Source: Cyanophora paradoxa (Eukaryota > Glaucocystophyceae > Cyanophorales > Cyanophoraceae). Taken from it: 64,000 nt of DNA. Below are positions 12,098-22,939 of the stretch, piece after piece (positions within the stretch are counted from its first letter, which is position 1; each line of letters begins with the position of its first letter). The stretch is taken from positions 124,001 to 188,000 of the forward strand of contig QPMI01000599.1 of NCBI GenBank assembly GCA_004431415.1. Direction: 5' to 3'. The position numbers and the translations under genes are program-made. The notes beneath the pieces are model-generated. The model did no database searches. It was not told the origin of the DNA and saw only the letters and a program-made list of their open reading frames with translations.

Positions 12098-12507
12098 TTA
12101 AACCTCAAACCTCCTCTTCTCATGGTGTAATCTCTTTTTGATCACTGCCCCAAATCCAATAGCATATTTGTTTATCTCCTCCTCCAGCTCAAAAGCAATT
12201 AAACTTGTATTCCTTTCTGCCTGTTTTCCACAGCTGAATATATCTATTGCCAACATGCCTTGATCACTGTAGCAATGAGCAGAGCAATGGCTTTCATCTA
12301 ATAATAATACTTGGGCAAATCCAGGGGTGATTTGGTGCCATCAAAAATCTCAGCATGTTTGTGGACAACCTGTATTCCATATTTCTTGATGATGTCTTCA
12401 CTGACATTCATGAGCCATTTAGAGAGCCCCACATGGTCGCTAATTGGTTGGCTGAATTGGAAATCAAGCATCACATGGTAACCTTTGGCAAGCATTTTGA
12501 TTACCAA
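12098..12507 (-). CDS. speD: SpeD-like S-adenosylmethionine decarboxylase (frameshifted)
   Basis: Small pyruvoyl-dependent decarboxylase of the prokaryotic SpeD type, the family that makes decarboxylated AdoMet for spermidine synthesis (some phage relatives decarboxylate arginine or ornithine). The N-terminal part (GYHVMLDFQFSQPISDH to AEIFDG) and C-terminal part are in different frames. The C-terminal part has the diagnostic DESHCSAH (Ser that would form the pyruvoyl group, plus catalytic His) and DIFSCG (catalytic Cys). The frame change lies at a run of four G on the plus strand (12324-12327) and equals loss of one base. Combined length is about 135 residues, normal for SpeD. The first ATG with good context is at 12495-12497. 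It is the first gene inside the left inverted repeat. Family assignment is good; substrate is unknown. Confidence 0.75.
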
Positions 12508-12540
12508 TAGAATAGAAAAAACAATAAGACATCTGACGAT

Positions 12541-13384
12541 TTAAGGCAAAGGATCACTTCCACCAATGGGATTGTATAAATTGGTGGTTAGATACTGTCC
12601 ATATCGATTTCCTCTTGCGATTTCATCATTTCTTTCAGCATACATAATTACTGTGTAAGTCCCTTGTTGTGTGGCTCTTATAATATATTGGTCATCTTGT
12701 GTGTCAAGCAGGGCAATGAATGAAAAGCAAGACCGAAATTATCTACTGGACTACTTGGACTGTAATACGGGGTCTTGCTCCATCAGTTCGTCTACATAAT
12801 GAGTAAATATCAGCAGGCAATGTCTCAATATACCTATAATGATTTCCCAAAGGCTCTAATACATCCAGAACGGCTGTTTGAAGGTTTATAATAATCGTAT
12901 TGATTTTTATAATGTAGGGCTCATTCATACCTGGGACATATGTCCTGATTCTTGTATTTACATCATCAGGATTGGGTTGATCATTTACTAACAGGGGCGC
13001 TCCAATAATTCCACCAACCCTTAAACCATCTCCAATATAGGCGCCTCCTGATCTACATTTAATTGCTCCCCTTCTTGCCTCATAGGCAAAGTTTGTTACC
13101 TTGTTGTCATCATTGTAACTATCAGGATCTCCATGAAACGCATTGAAATTCGCATTTGTTACAAGAAGTTTTGTAGTTTTAACGACCCCATTATTTTTGT
13201 CACATCTCAATTCTCTTAGTCTTAGCATGTGAGTGTCGCCAAAAGTATTAAGAGTTGGTGCTATCTCTGTGGATTCAAGGCCATCAACATTATCAATAAT
13301 AGCATGTTGTAAAACGTGATTGGCTGGAGCAGCTAATGATAGTTGGGCTGTTAAAATGCGTTCAGGTGGAGCAGGAGCTGCCAT
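12541..13384 (-). CDS. Virion structural/attachment protein, paralogue A (frameshifted)
   Basis: Starts MAAPAPPERILTAQLSLAAP. The first 210 codons include LRELRCDKNNGVVKTTKLL followed by LVTNANFNAF, nearly shared with the next gene (13404-14247), so the two are paralogues. The frame then breaks near 12750 and again near 12715. The last part (RATQQGTYTVIMYAERND to NPIGGSDPLP) lines up with the C-terminus of the paralogue, so this is one gene of about 280 codons with two single-base losses. No enzyme motif is seen. Position beside the fibre gene and on the same strand suggests a fibre-tip or decoration protein; this is inference. Confidence 0.55.
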
Positions 13385-13403
13385 TTAATGTATCAAAACA
13401 TAT

Positions 13404-14247
13404 TTATGGTGTGGGATCATTCGGGAATGGATCGTCGTAGAAGTTGTTTAAGTTATTATCTGGATTTAGACCACGCGAAGATGCCCATGCTGCTTGGTCT
13501 GTTCTCAATCCAATTATAAGAACATCGTAGTTTCCAGTTTCTGTTGCGTAAAAATCAAAAGATTCCGGTTGAGCAAGATTTTGGAATAGAACCCAACCCC
13601 TCCCACGACCCATACTCTGAACATAGAAAGTATAGGCTGGACCTAACAGACCATTTTGTGATCTACACATTGCGTGAAGGGATCTGGGGATTGGAATATT
13701 TGGATAATACCAATCACCAGCTATTCCATTTGGCTGAGTTGCTGTGACATTTGTTAGCTCAACACGAACCTGCGCCATTGCCAAGCTTCAGCACCACATG
13801 GATTATACATTCGAATTCGTTGTGGATTATCCTCATTTTCTGGTAAAGTGTCAGGAATGTCATTGACTGAAACAGATGAACTAAGCATTCCTGATACTCG
13901 ACAACCGCCACCAATAATTGCTCCTCCTGATCTCACAACAGCAGCAGCGCGTTCACCATCAAAATCAAACCCTCTAAGGTCCACACTATAGGAATCCGGC
14001 TGCCTATAACAGCATTGAAGTTCGCATTCGTTACAAGGAGCTGAGTTGTTTTTACCACACCCGAATTTTTATCCGCGCGTAGTTCTTTTACACGAATCAT
14101 GCTGTTTTTATCAAAAGCATTACCAGAATTGGCTCGTTCTGTGGATTCAAGTCCACGAATTTCATCAGACACTTCGTGTTGTCTAAAATGAATTGCTGGA
14201 CTCCCCAATGCGTAAACTGGTAATTGGACTCGATTATATTCGCCCAT
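13404..14247 (-). CDS. Virion structural/attachment protein, paralogue B (frameshifted)
   Basis: Starts MGEYNRVQLPVYALG and shares with paralogue A the block LESTE, RVKELRADKNSGVVKTTQ and LVTNANFNA. Three frames are used in turn: about 14247-13985, 13984-13780 and 13784-13404. Each change is equivalent to one lost base, and alignment to paralogue A supports a single original gene of about 280 codons. The C-terminal part (YTFYVQSMGRGRGWVLFQN, FYATETGNYDVLI) is beta-rich with a predicted jelly-roll-like alternation. It sits between the fibre gene and paralogue A, all on the minus strand, so they are probably co-expressed late. Function is unknown beyond a likely virion role. Confidence 0.5.
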
Positions 14248-14287
14248 TGCTTCTTTTACTAAGAAGGATAGAAAAATAAACGAATAT

Positions 14288-17200
14288 CTATGCTACCATC
14301 TTCCCTGTTGCAATATAAGTCATTTGATAGTGGAAAAGTCCAATGCTTTCATTGTATTCTCTATTTGCCGAAATTGTTGCATAAATAGTAAATGTTGTTG
14401 TTGTGGAACTTGTGACACCATATACCAATACATATGAACCACCATTATACCCATCTCTTAAATTGAGAACGACTGCTGGGGCTTCTGCAAACGCTTTTGG
14501 AATGTGACAACTTGTGGAAATCCCCAATGACCCGGACCTGTGATTGCTAAGGATTTTGAAAAACTCCCTGTCTGTATATACTGGTCTTTATTGACCCGTT
14601 GTTCTGAGACAAGTTTCGCAATCTTACCATTGTCTTTTTCATCCATCGCATAGTATGCTCTTGCGTAAGCATTGCCACGACATAATAGTGTTTTATCGTA
14701 TATGTTCGCGGAATTGTGGAAGAACCACTGTTCGTAGAATAAAGGAGAGTCTGGTTGGTAAATTTGACCGGATCCTACATACATGGTATTATTTGCTGTG
14801 ATCGTATTTGCTACAAATGGGTCTAAGGTTGGGAAATCTGTGATTTCCGATTTCGTGTGAGTATGGCGAAATCTGTTATATTTGCCTTTGTGTGAGTATG
14901 TGCAAAATCGGTGATATCTGATTTAGTGTGAGAGTGAGGTCCGACAGTTGTGGAAGCTGTTGGTTTCCCGTAAATGTTATCCCAATGCAAGAAGCCACTG
15001 TGTGATGATACAGCAGGATTTTTACTCCAACCAACAAGACCCACAAGGTAAATCCTTCCAATTCGCCCTTGAACACCAACTTTACTCAGCCCTTCACAAT
15101 TTACCCCGACATATTGCCTATACTCTACACTTGGGTCACTACCAGGAGAATAAGCATTTACTCTCGAAAGTGTATAAGAATTTGTTGATGGATAAACTCC
15201 CACAACATCAAAGTATCTACTATTGTATTGACACACATAGAAGATATAGCATGTCTTCATTCCCGCGGGACAGTCCATAACATCTTGTAGCCACTACAAT
15301 CTTCATCACCAGAAGCCCATGTGTTTGCTCCTGAGTAAGGAGATATGAATGTAAAAAATCTCCAATCACCTGTGCGGTCTGTGGAAATACCACTTGTAGC
15401 ATCGAAATTTGTGGGTGCTGTATATGTTGGTTTATTAATTAAATCATCATAATTTCCGCTTGTCGCAACTGCTGCTAAGGTGGGTCTATCCGTAATATGG
15501 CTCCATAAATGTGGATGTGGTGAAGGTGTGAATGTTACAGGCTTATCTGTTATACTATTCCATGTGTGTGTGTGGTCAAAATCTGAAATCTCATCTTTTG
15601 TGTGAACGTGTGCAAAATCGGGTATCTCTAATCGGGAATGTGTGTGGGCAAAATCTGTTATTTGTGATTTTGTGTGAGTGTGTGTGGGTATCTCCAAATT
15701 GCTAAGTGTTAATCTGTCTTTGCCGATAATATTCAGAATTTCCCGAGTTAAGATTGGTTGAGTATTGGGAATCCATACATTTGTTGGATGTAATACCTTA
15801 CTTGTTGTTTTTCTGCTGTGGTTAATGCTCTGTTGAATACAATAATCTCAGCAATGCTTCCCGCAAATATTGTTCCAAATCCAAAATCGTTTATAGTGGA
15901 ATCAGGTAAATAATTATCAATTCCTGTGAGAGTTCCCACATCGACACCATTTAGCCCAACTGTGTAGCTATCAGAAGTTATTGTTTGGTCTGAGTAATAC
16001 CATTTATTTACCAAAGAGGGAACTGTGACAGCAATTGGAGGTTGTGTTACACCATTTATAGCGAAAGTAGTTGTCCCTAATCTTGTTGAATTATTTGCTC
16101 CATAGTAGGCAAATCGCGTTGGTGATGTTGTTTTTAGCACTCTCAAATGTGTATGAGAAGCACCTGTTTGTGTTAAATGATATCTTCCAATATAGAAGAA
16201 TGTCAAACCTTGTGACCAATCAATTGTTCTTGTCATCGTTGAGTTTGCTGAGAAGTTCCCTGAATCGCTTGTTAAAGTCATCTGATTATTTATAGCAATA
16301 TTGGATGAGTAGTAGGGACTTCCTGTGGAACTGACAGTTATAGATGGAACGATTGAGGAGACCCTATTGTAAAGAATTGTTGATGCTGCATTTTGACCGT
16401 GAACCCCTGATGCCTTCCAAGCAAAAATACAATTGGGAATGTTAGAAGCTGGATCAAAATTGGAAGTGATTCGATAAAAATTTTCACTATAAGATTCTAA
16501 ATAGCTTCCGGTTCCCATTTGAATTTTCCCTCCAACTGTTAGGTTGCTTGTCACCACCAAGTTGCTGGTAATGGTTCCACCATTGAGTGGTAGATAATTA
16601 GATAATGCTACATTAAGTTCCTGTTCAGTCACATATTCTTCAAGAATTGCTGCAAGTTCTGTATCGTCTACATAATTTTTGCTTTCAAGGTAATCATCTG
16701 TGACAACACCTGAAAGGGTCTCATTGTGTAAATTTTTTGCCGCCATTCTCTGATTGACTTCTAAGGCGCCACCTGCTAATGTTTTGATCCACGCCATCTC
16801 ACATTTCCCGAAATCATCTTTTGGTTGTCCCACAAGTGGTGCGTAATTGAATTTCGAGCGACTAAATATTATTTTCGGTCTTGATCCATCGGTTGCGCTT
16901 ACATCTGTAACGTTTACTTGTAAGATGGCGTCTTTATCATCATAACTCACTGGATCTAATGGAAGTGGAGGTAAACCTGCTGTTAATGGGATATCTTCAT
17001 TATAATAACTTGTCAAAAACAGACCTGGTTTAGTATCTATAACTCCCACCCCACCTGCTGAAACCATTTGAGATCTTGAAGGTTGTTTAATGTATAATTC
17101 GCCATCCATTGTGGTGCCTGCATCTATTCCTTTTCGGTGCAAATAGTATTCACTTAATTGTAATCTTTCAGGAATGGTGTCACTCTGATAGAAACTAACC

Positions 17201-20200
17201 CCATAAAATCCGTCACCATTTACTAAATCACCTGTTGATGCAAAACGTGGTTTTTCATCTATTTCACTCCATGGGTGTTTGTGGTTAGAGTTTGTGATTT
17301 CGGAATAATCATGAGTGTGTGAATCTGGTGGAAAGGTTAACGGAGGATTTGTGATATGCTCCCATAAATGAGTATGGGCAAAATCTGTAATTTGCGCTTT
17401 GGTGTGTGTGTGGTTTTGTATCCAACCTTGAACCACATTCGATGTTGGATGATGAGGAAGATTAGCATTACTTGTTACAGTGAGATAATCGATCACTGTA
17501 TCGGGTGATGTGATCTTTAAACCTCTGTAAATGGTCAGAGGTTGAGTATTGGGGAATCCATACATTTGTTGGATGTAATACCTTACTTGTTGTTTTTCTG
17601 CTGTGGTTAATGCTCTGTTGAATACAATAATCTCAGCAATGCTTCCCGCAAATATTGTTCCAAATCCAAAATCGTTTATAGTGGAATCAGGTAAATAATT
17701 ATTAATTCCTGTGAGAGTTCCCGCATCGACACCATTTAGCCCAACTGTGTAGCTTGTAGAAGTTATTGTTTGGTCTGAGTAATACCATTTATTTACCAAA
17801 GAGGGAACTGTGACAGCAATTGGAGGTTGTGTTACACCATTTATAGCGAAAGTAGTTGTCCCTAATCTTGTTGAATTATTTGCTCCATAGTAGGCAAATC
17901 GCGTTGGTGATGTTGTTTTTAGCACTCTCAAATGTGTATGAGAAGCACCTGTTTGTGTTAAATGATATCTTCCAATATAGAAGAATGTCAAACCTTGTGA
18001 CCAATCAATTGTTCTTGTCATCGTTGAGTTTGCTGAGAAGTTCCCTGAATCGCTTGTTAAAGTCATCTGATTATTTATAGCAATATTGGATGAGTAGTAG
18101 GGACTTCCTGTGGGACTGACAGTTATAGATGGAACGATTGAGGAGACCCTATTGTAAAGAATTGTTGATGCTGCATTTTGACCGTGAATCCCTGATGCCT
18201 TCCAAGCAAAAATACAATTGGGAATGTTAGAAGCGGGATCATTACTGGCTGTAATAGAATACCATTCTCTGTAAAGTTGGTTCATGGTATTAAAGTTGCC
18301 TGAGCCAATCGTTAGAATTCCATTCACTTTTAGGTTGCTGGTCTCTATGTTGCTACTGTAAATATTACTATTTACTGTAAGGTTTCCTGTGATTGTCCCA
18401 CCAACAAGCGGGAGATATTTTGATAATTCCGCGGCAAGTTCAGGTTTTGTTACATAATTTCCAAGCATCGCAAGAGTTACGAAATTAACGAGAATTACAG
18501 CCGTTAGGTAATCTTCTGTTACCACTCTCGAAATATCTTCATTGTGTATATTTTTGGCGCTTGCTCTTTGATTGATTTCTAATAAACCTTCACCAACTCC
18601 GCCATTATAATTTGTTTTTATCCATGCTACCTCACATCTTCTATAATCATCTCGATTTCCTATAAAAGTATTTGGTAAAAGACGCTGCCGACTAAATACT
18701 AATTTCGGTCTCGATTGGTCAAAATCGCTTACATCTGTTACATTAATTTGGATTGCGGCATCTTTGTTATCATAACTATTTGGATCTAATGGAAGTGACG
18801 GTATCGGAGGTAATACATCTGTCATCGGGATATCCTCAGGGTAGAAGCTTGTTAAATAAATTCCGGGTTTCGTCTCATATAAACCAAAATTACCATTGAT
18901 TGGTAAAATCCCCTCTCTTCTGGGTGGTCTAATGTATAATTCGGCTTCCATTCCTGTGCCTGCTTCTATTCCCATGCGATTAAGGTAGTGGTCATTTAAT
19001 TGTAATCTTTCTTCGATTTCTATGTTTCGGTAGAGACTTACGCCATGTTGGAAATCTGTTAATATATTTCCTGCCGATGCGAAAGTAGGTTGCTCATCGA
19101 TTTCGTCCCAATTATGCCTATGATCTGCTGGTGGAAATTCAGTAGGTATGTTATCTAAATCTTCCCAATCGTGCCTATGCTCTGTCGGTGGGAATCTATC
19201 AGGTTTATTCTCGATTTCGTCCCAATCATGGCCATGGGGATCAGGTGGATATGTTTGTGGTTTATTTCGAATGTCCTCCCAATCCACTATGAAATCGAAT
19301 AGATCAGGTGCGAAACCATCAGGTAAAAGCTGCTCATCAAAAGGCTCGTAGCGATCATAAGTTACAAGATTTGGGTCGAAACCATCTGGTAAGACATTAT
19401 CCTCTTCAAATCGCCTATCTTCAAGAGGTATAACATTTACATCTGGTGATAAAAGCTCCTCAGCTGGTTGTTTGTAATCTGTAAATACTGGTTTGTTTCT
19501 GACTTTTTCCCAGCTAACTATGTGCTGCCCAAAGGCTACATTTTCCTCTGCTGTGTATTCCCTCCCAGGTTGCTTCTTTGGTGTAAGGTCAGGTGGATCC
19601 CACGGAAGCGGAAAGGGACAGGAACAGGACCGTAATGCTCAAAGATTTCCCTTATAGTTTTCTCACTGACAAGCTTCTCACCATTGGCATACACATTGCT
19701 TCCATGGATATTTCGCCACTGCCTCGTCCTGATTCCAAGGTCTTTTGTGTTTGTGACCAAAGGTAAAAGGTGCCTATCCATTTCGACAAGATCAGGATGT
19801 AAATGGATTGCTACTGGTTGAGTGGGGCTGCTGTTGATGGTAATTGATGGCTTTTTCTGGTGGACATCATTTGGAGTAAAAAACCCAAACGGCTCATTCC
19901 TCGCAAAGTCATATGTAATATCCTTGGGGTATACATCATTAGTTGAACAGACTTGATTCGTGTTCTGGAAATGGCCCACTTGTAATACTTGGGGAACCTC
20001 TGTTTTTGTGGTGCTGCCCTCATTATAAATTCTTAAACCTGTGTTCTGTTTGCCCTGCTCATCTTGTACATTGAAAATCAAACGGCCACTATCACACCTT
20101 GATGGTATGTCTGGATGGGTTCCACTTGGTTTGAGTTTTCTCGGTCTCCTTCTGGTTGCCTTGATCTCTGCTACTTGATTGGCTTTCACATTGCCCAAAC

Positions 20201-20408
20201 TAAAAGCTATACTGACATCCTCCTTGTCTGGATCGGTCTGATTTAAGGACAGGGCATGCTCCCTTGATTGAGTCTTTGAAGAACCGTCAGAGCTGTGGTC
20301 GATTGATATTGAACCTTTAACTTTTATATTATCAAAGTTCACATGCTTTGTGCTGCTGGAATTATCATCTTGAATTGTTTCCAGATTAGGGGGGTAATTA
20401 AAGCTCAT
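14288..20408 (-). CDS. Giant fibre / receptor-binding protein (frameshifted)
   Basis: One gene of about 2,000 codons when its frames are read together. The N-terminal 290 residues (start 20408, MSFNYPPNLETIQDD) end with a phage-fibre-like LGIRTRQWRNIHGSNVY segment. The main open frame to 15748 holds many short His-rich fibre repeats (HxHDWDEIENKP, HTHTKAQITDFAH) like those of phage tail fibres, and two copies of a roughly 600-residue module ending in a concanavalin/LamG-like domain (IPNCIFAWKASG to VRYYIQQMYGFP). The repeats continue in other frames at 15697-15257, 15278-14823, 14784-14458 and 14527-14288. Frame changes near 19600, 15768, 15265, 14855 and 14520 each equal loss of one base. 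Role: trimeric adhesin for host-cell attachment. Confident as a fibre; whether it is intact depends on the frameshifts being errors. Confidence 0.75.
15756..16455. repeat. LamG-like module repeat, second copy
   Basis: About 700 bases nearly identical to 17540-18241, with roughly ten differences noticed by eye. It encodes the lectin-like domain of the fibre. One difference is a G3 run (15767-15769) where the other copy has G4 (17551-17554); this shifts the frame and ends the long reading frame at 15748. Confidence 0.9.
17540..18241. repeat. LamG-like module repeat, first copy
   Basis: Intact-frame copy of the repeat at 15756-16455. Sequence similarity falls sharply just outside these limits even though the surrounding protein modules are also homologous. 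Confidence 0.9.
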
Positions 20409-20451
20409 GGCTTTTACTATATGGATTTATAAAATTCCTTATAAGTATTAG

Positions 20452-22008
20452 ATGCCTCACAAAATAGTCCTTAGTTTGTCAGGTGGCGGGGCAAGGGGCA
20501 TTATCATTACCAGACTTCTTAAAGAAATCGAAAATCGAACTGGCAGGCGTATAATAGATCTTGTGGATCTTGTTAGTGGAACTTCCACAGGTGGGATCAT
20601 TGCCATTGGGTTGAACATTAGGCATCCAGATAGGGCAGGCGAACCCAAACTCACAGCCAATGATTTACATAATATATACCTCACTCAGCTGCCCTTGATT
20701 TTCGCAAATCCTCGAAATATAATCGAAAATGCCCTTTTTAACACCAAGTATGATGTGGCTCCTTTAGAAAGCGCAATCAATTCTGTTACTGGCGAATCCC
20801 TCATTCAAGATTCCTTGAAGGACATTGTTATTACTTCGTTTGATACTCAGTACATGAAACCTATATTCATCACAAACGATAACAACTACAACTTTCTGCC
20901 CTGTAAAATAGCAGCAAGGGCTACCTCTGCTGCTCCCACCTACTTTTCACCTGTGAGTATAGTTGACTTCAATCATGGGATAACTGCTTGCCTTATTGAT
21001 GGTGCTATCTCAGGAAACAATAACCCCAGCGTGTGTGGCTATAGCCATGCGAGGAAGATTTACAGTGATGATGATGACATTATAGTTATAAGCATCTCTT
21101 GTGGTGAGGTAGACCCATATTTAGAGTCTGATTATTTCGGCTATGCTTATGAGACTGTGAACAGTTGGGGCATTCTCTCATGGATTGCCTCAACAGATGG
21201 AAGCCCATTGATTAACATGCTCATGGCAGCAAGTGAGCTGTCGGCTCTTGACAAGATGGAGGAGTTGCTACCTTATAACTACGATCAGGATTATGGAAGG
21301 TACTATAGGCTATCTGTTCCTCTTCCAAATCACATAGTCAGGTCCCTTGATGATACCTCTAAAATCCCTGACATGCTTTCGTTCACCGAGACATACATAG
21401 CAGCAAACAACAGCATGATTAATAAGCTTTGCGATTTGCTGGTAGCAAACTATGAATTAAAGAACCCATCAAAAGCATACATCTCTTCCACTCTCACCCT
21501 GTCACCACCTTTGGATGCTAATTGGTACAAACTTGCTGATGATGCCTTTACTGCCTCCTCCTCTGTGATAGGTAAAGAGCCCCACATGGCTCGACCTTCA
21601 TCATTTGGCTGGGAAGCTGGGGCATTTGCTCCAGAGCAGATATGGGAGACCCCCACTGAGTACCTTCAAGTTGCTTTCCCATACACTTTTGAACTCTCTT
21701 CAGTGGTTGCCTATGGGTCAGGGGACACCAATGCTTTTATAAAGACTTTCAGTGTGGCTACATCAACTAATGGGGTCAACTGGTCTTTTATTCGAGCAGA
21801 AGGGCAGAACAAAACATTTGTTTGTGAGAATATAAACAATGCTAATAATTCCGGCGATATAGCTTTATTAAATGGTTACCCTCTCACCATCAAGGATGCT
21901 TTCTACGTAGGGTTCTCTTTGAGAATCAAGTATGTTCGCATTTATCCCCTTGTCTATGTGAATGCTCCCACAATGAGAGTCGATTTTACAGGTGCGTTTA
22001 TTCGATAA
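20452..22008 (+). CDS. Patatin-like phospholipase with C-terminal discoidin-like domain
   Basis: 518 residues, intact. Residues 1-300 form a patatin fold: oxyanion loop SGGGARG (about 11-17), nucleophile elbow GTSTG (about 43-47, Ser-Asp dyad serine) and DGAIS (about 183-187, catalytic Asp). Patatins hydrolyse acyl esters of membrane phospholipids. The last 170 residues (from about DANWYKLADDAFTASS to VDFTGAFIR) are beta-rich and resemble an F5/8 type C (discoidin) carbohydrate- or lipid-binding domain. The gene starts 43 bases from the divergent fibre gene, and TTTTACTATATGG lies upstream (20412-20424). A plausible role is membrane penetration at entry or host lysis at exit. The domain call for the lipase is strong; the discoidin call is moderate. 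Confidence 0.85.
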   Translation: MPHKIVLSLSGGGARGIIITRLLKEIENRTGRRIIDLVDLVSGTSTGGIIAIGLNIRHPDRAGEPKLTANDLHNIYLTQLPLIFANPRNIIENALFNTKYDVAPLESAINSVTGESLIQDSLKDIVITSFDTQYMKPIFITNDNNYNFLPCKIAARATSAAPTYFSPVSIVDFNHGITACLIDGAISGNNNPSVCGYSHARKIYSDDDDIIVISISCGEVDPYLESDYFGYAYETVNSWGILSWIASTDGSPLINMLMAASELSALDKMEELLPYNYDQDYGRYYRLSVPLPNHIVRSLDDTSKIPDMLSFTETYIAANNSMINKLCDLLVANYELKNPSKAYISSTLTLSPPLDANWYKLADDAFTASSSVIGKEPHMARPSSFGWEAGAFAPEQIWETPTEYLQVAFPYTFELSSVVAYGSGDTNAFIKTFSVATSTNGVNWSFIRAEGQNKTFVCENINNANNSGDIALLNGYPLTIKDAFYVGFSLRIKYVRIYPLVYVNAPTMRVDFTGAFIR

Positions 22009-22931
22009 ACTCGAGCTGAAAAGAATTGTCAATTCCGTTCATGTCAATGATTTCCCCAAAGTAGTCTCTAAACTCAACTGTTAATTCCCTTACCACCAGA
22101 TGTCGGTCGTTAATTCGAATAAATTCCCCATGCTCACCATTATAGTAAACATAGCCTCCTATATCCTTGCTTAATTGGAGTCTCAGTATGGCGCCTTGGT
22201 TTTGTGGCTGTGATTTTGGGACTATATTATGTCTGCTGGCAAAGGGAGCAAGTTCTTTGACATGTAAATAAAGGTACTGCTCAGCGTTCATGTCTGCCAT
22301 CTTATTGCTGTAATAAACATATCTAAGAGGTGTGGATGAAAGTCTGGATCCCGAAAAGGTAGTTCCCACAAGGGTGATTGAGTGTGATAGGTTTGCCATC
22401 ATACTTTAGAAAATTCTCAGGGCGATATGGAGATTGAGAGGGCGAATTGTCATCCATAAATGAAGACTGGAACTCAGTTGAGCTTAACCCCAGAAGCTTA
22501 CCAATACGCTTATTGCTTGCTCTTATACGGAAAAATCTGTTACTGTAGAACTCCACTTTATAAGTGGTCGGATTGTAAAATAATTTGAATTCGAAAGCAA
22601 CTGTTTTTCCTGCTATAGTTTCCTCATAGAACACATAGTTCAATCCATAGTTGTATGGTTGGGTGACCCCAAAATGTCCCTGATTGATATAACCGGTTGG
22701 CAGGGGGGAGATGTTGTAAGTTACTGTTTCAGTGACAGAACTATCCTGATAGGTGAATTCCACTATTAAATGATCTGTTCCCACACTATTGTAAATGCTG
22801 TTTGGAATTTCTGCGTAAATAACCCTACACTCTCGAGGTCTCTCTACTGGTGTTGTGAGGGCAACCCTGTAAGAGTTTTCGGTTTCACCTTGGCTGCGAT
22901 CCCTGCTATCAACATTGACAAGCCGGTTCAT
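21998..22931 (-). CDS. Penton / minor capsid-like protein (frameshifted)
   Basis: N-terminal part in one frame (22931-22323; MNRLVNVDSRDRSQ, then VIYAEIPNSIYNSVG), C-terminal part in another (to 21998; YLYLHVKEL, then LTVEFRDYFGEIIDMNG and SFQLEFIE). The opening Ser/Arg motif, the IPNSIYN segment, the L-H-V-K-E-L strand and the final hydrophobic strand match the pattern of Polinton/PLV penton (minor capsid) proteins. The frame change near 22330-22400 is not a simple one-base loss like the others here. The gene ends overlapping the end of the patatin gene by about 10 bases and starts 8 bases from the divergent gene at 22940. Confidence 0.65.
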
Positions 22932-22939
22932 TTTAATAT

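Noticed and set aside
16071-18080. Two identical 74-codon plus-strand open frames (16071-16295 and 17856-18080)
   Set aside because: They are antisense shadows of the duplicated LamG module of the fibre gene.
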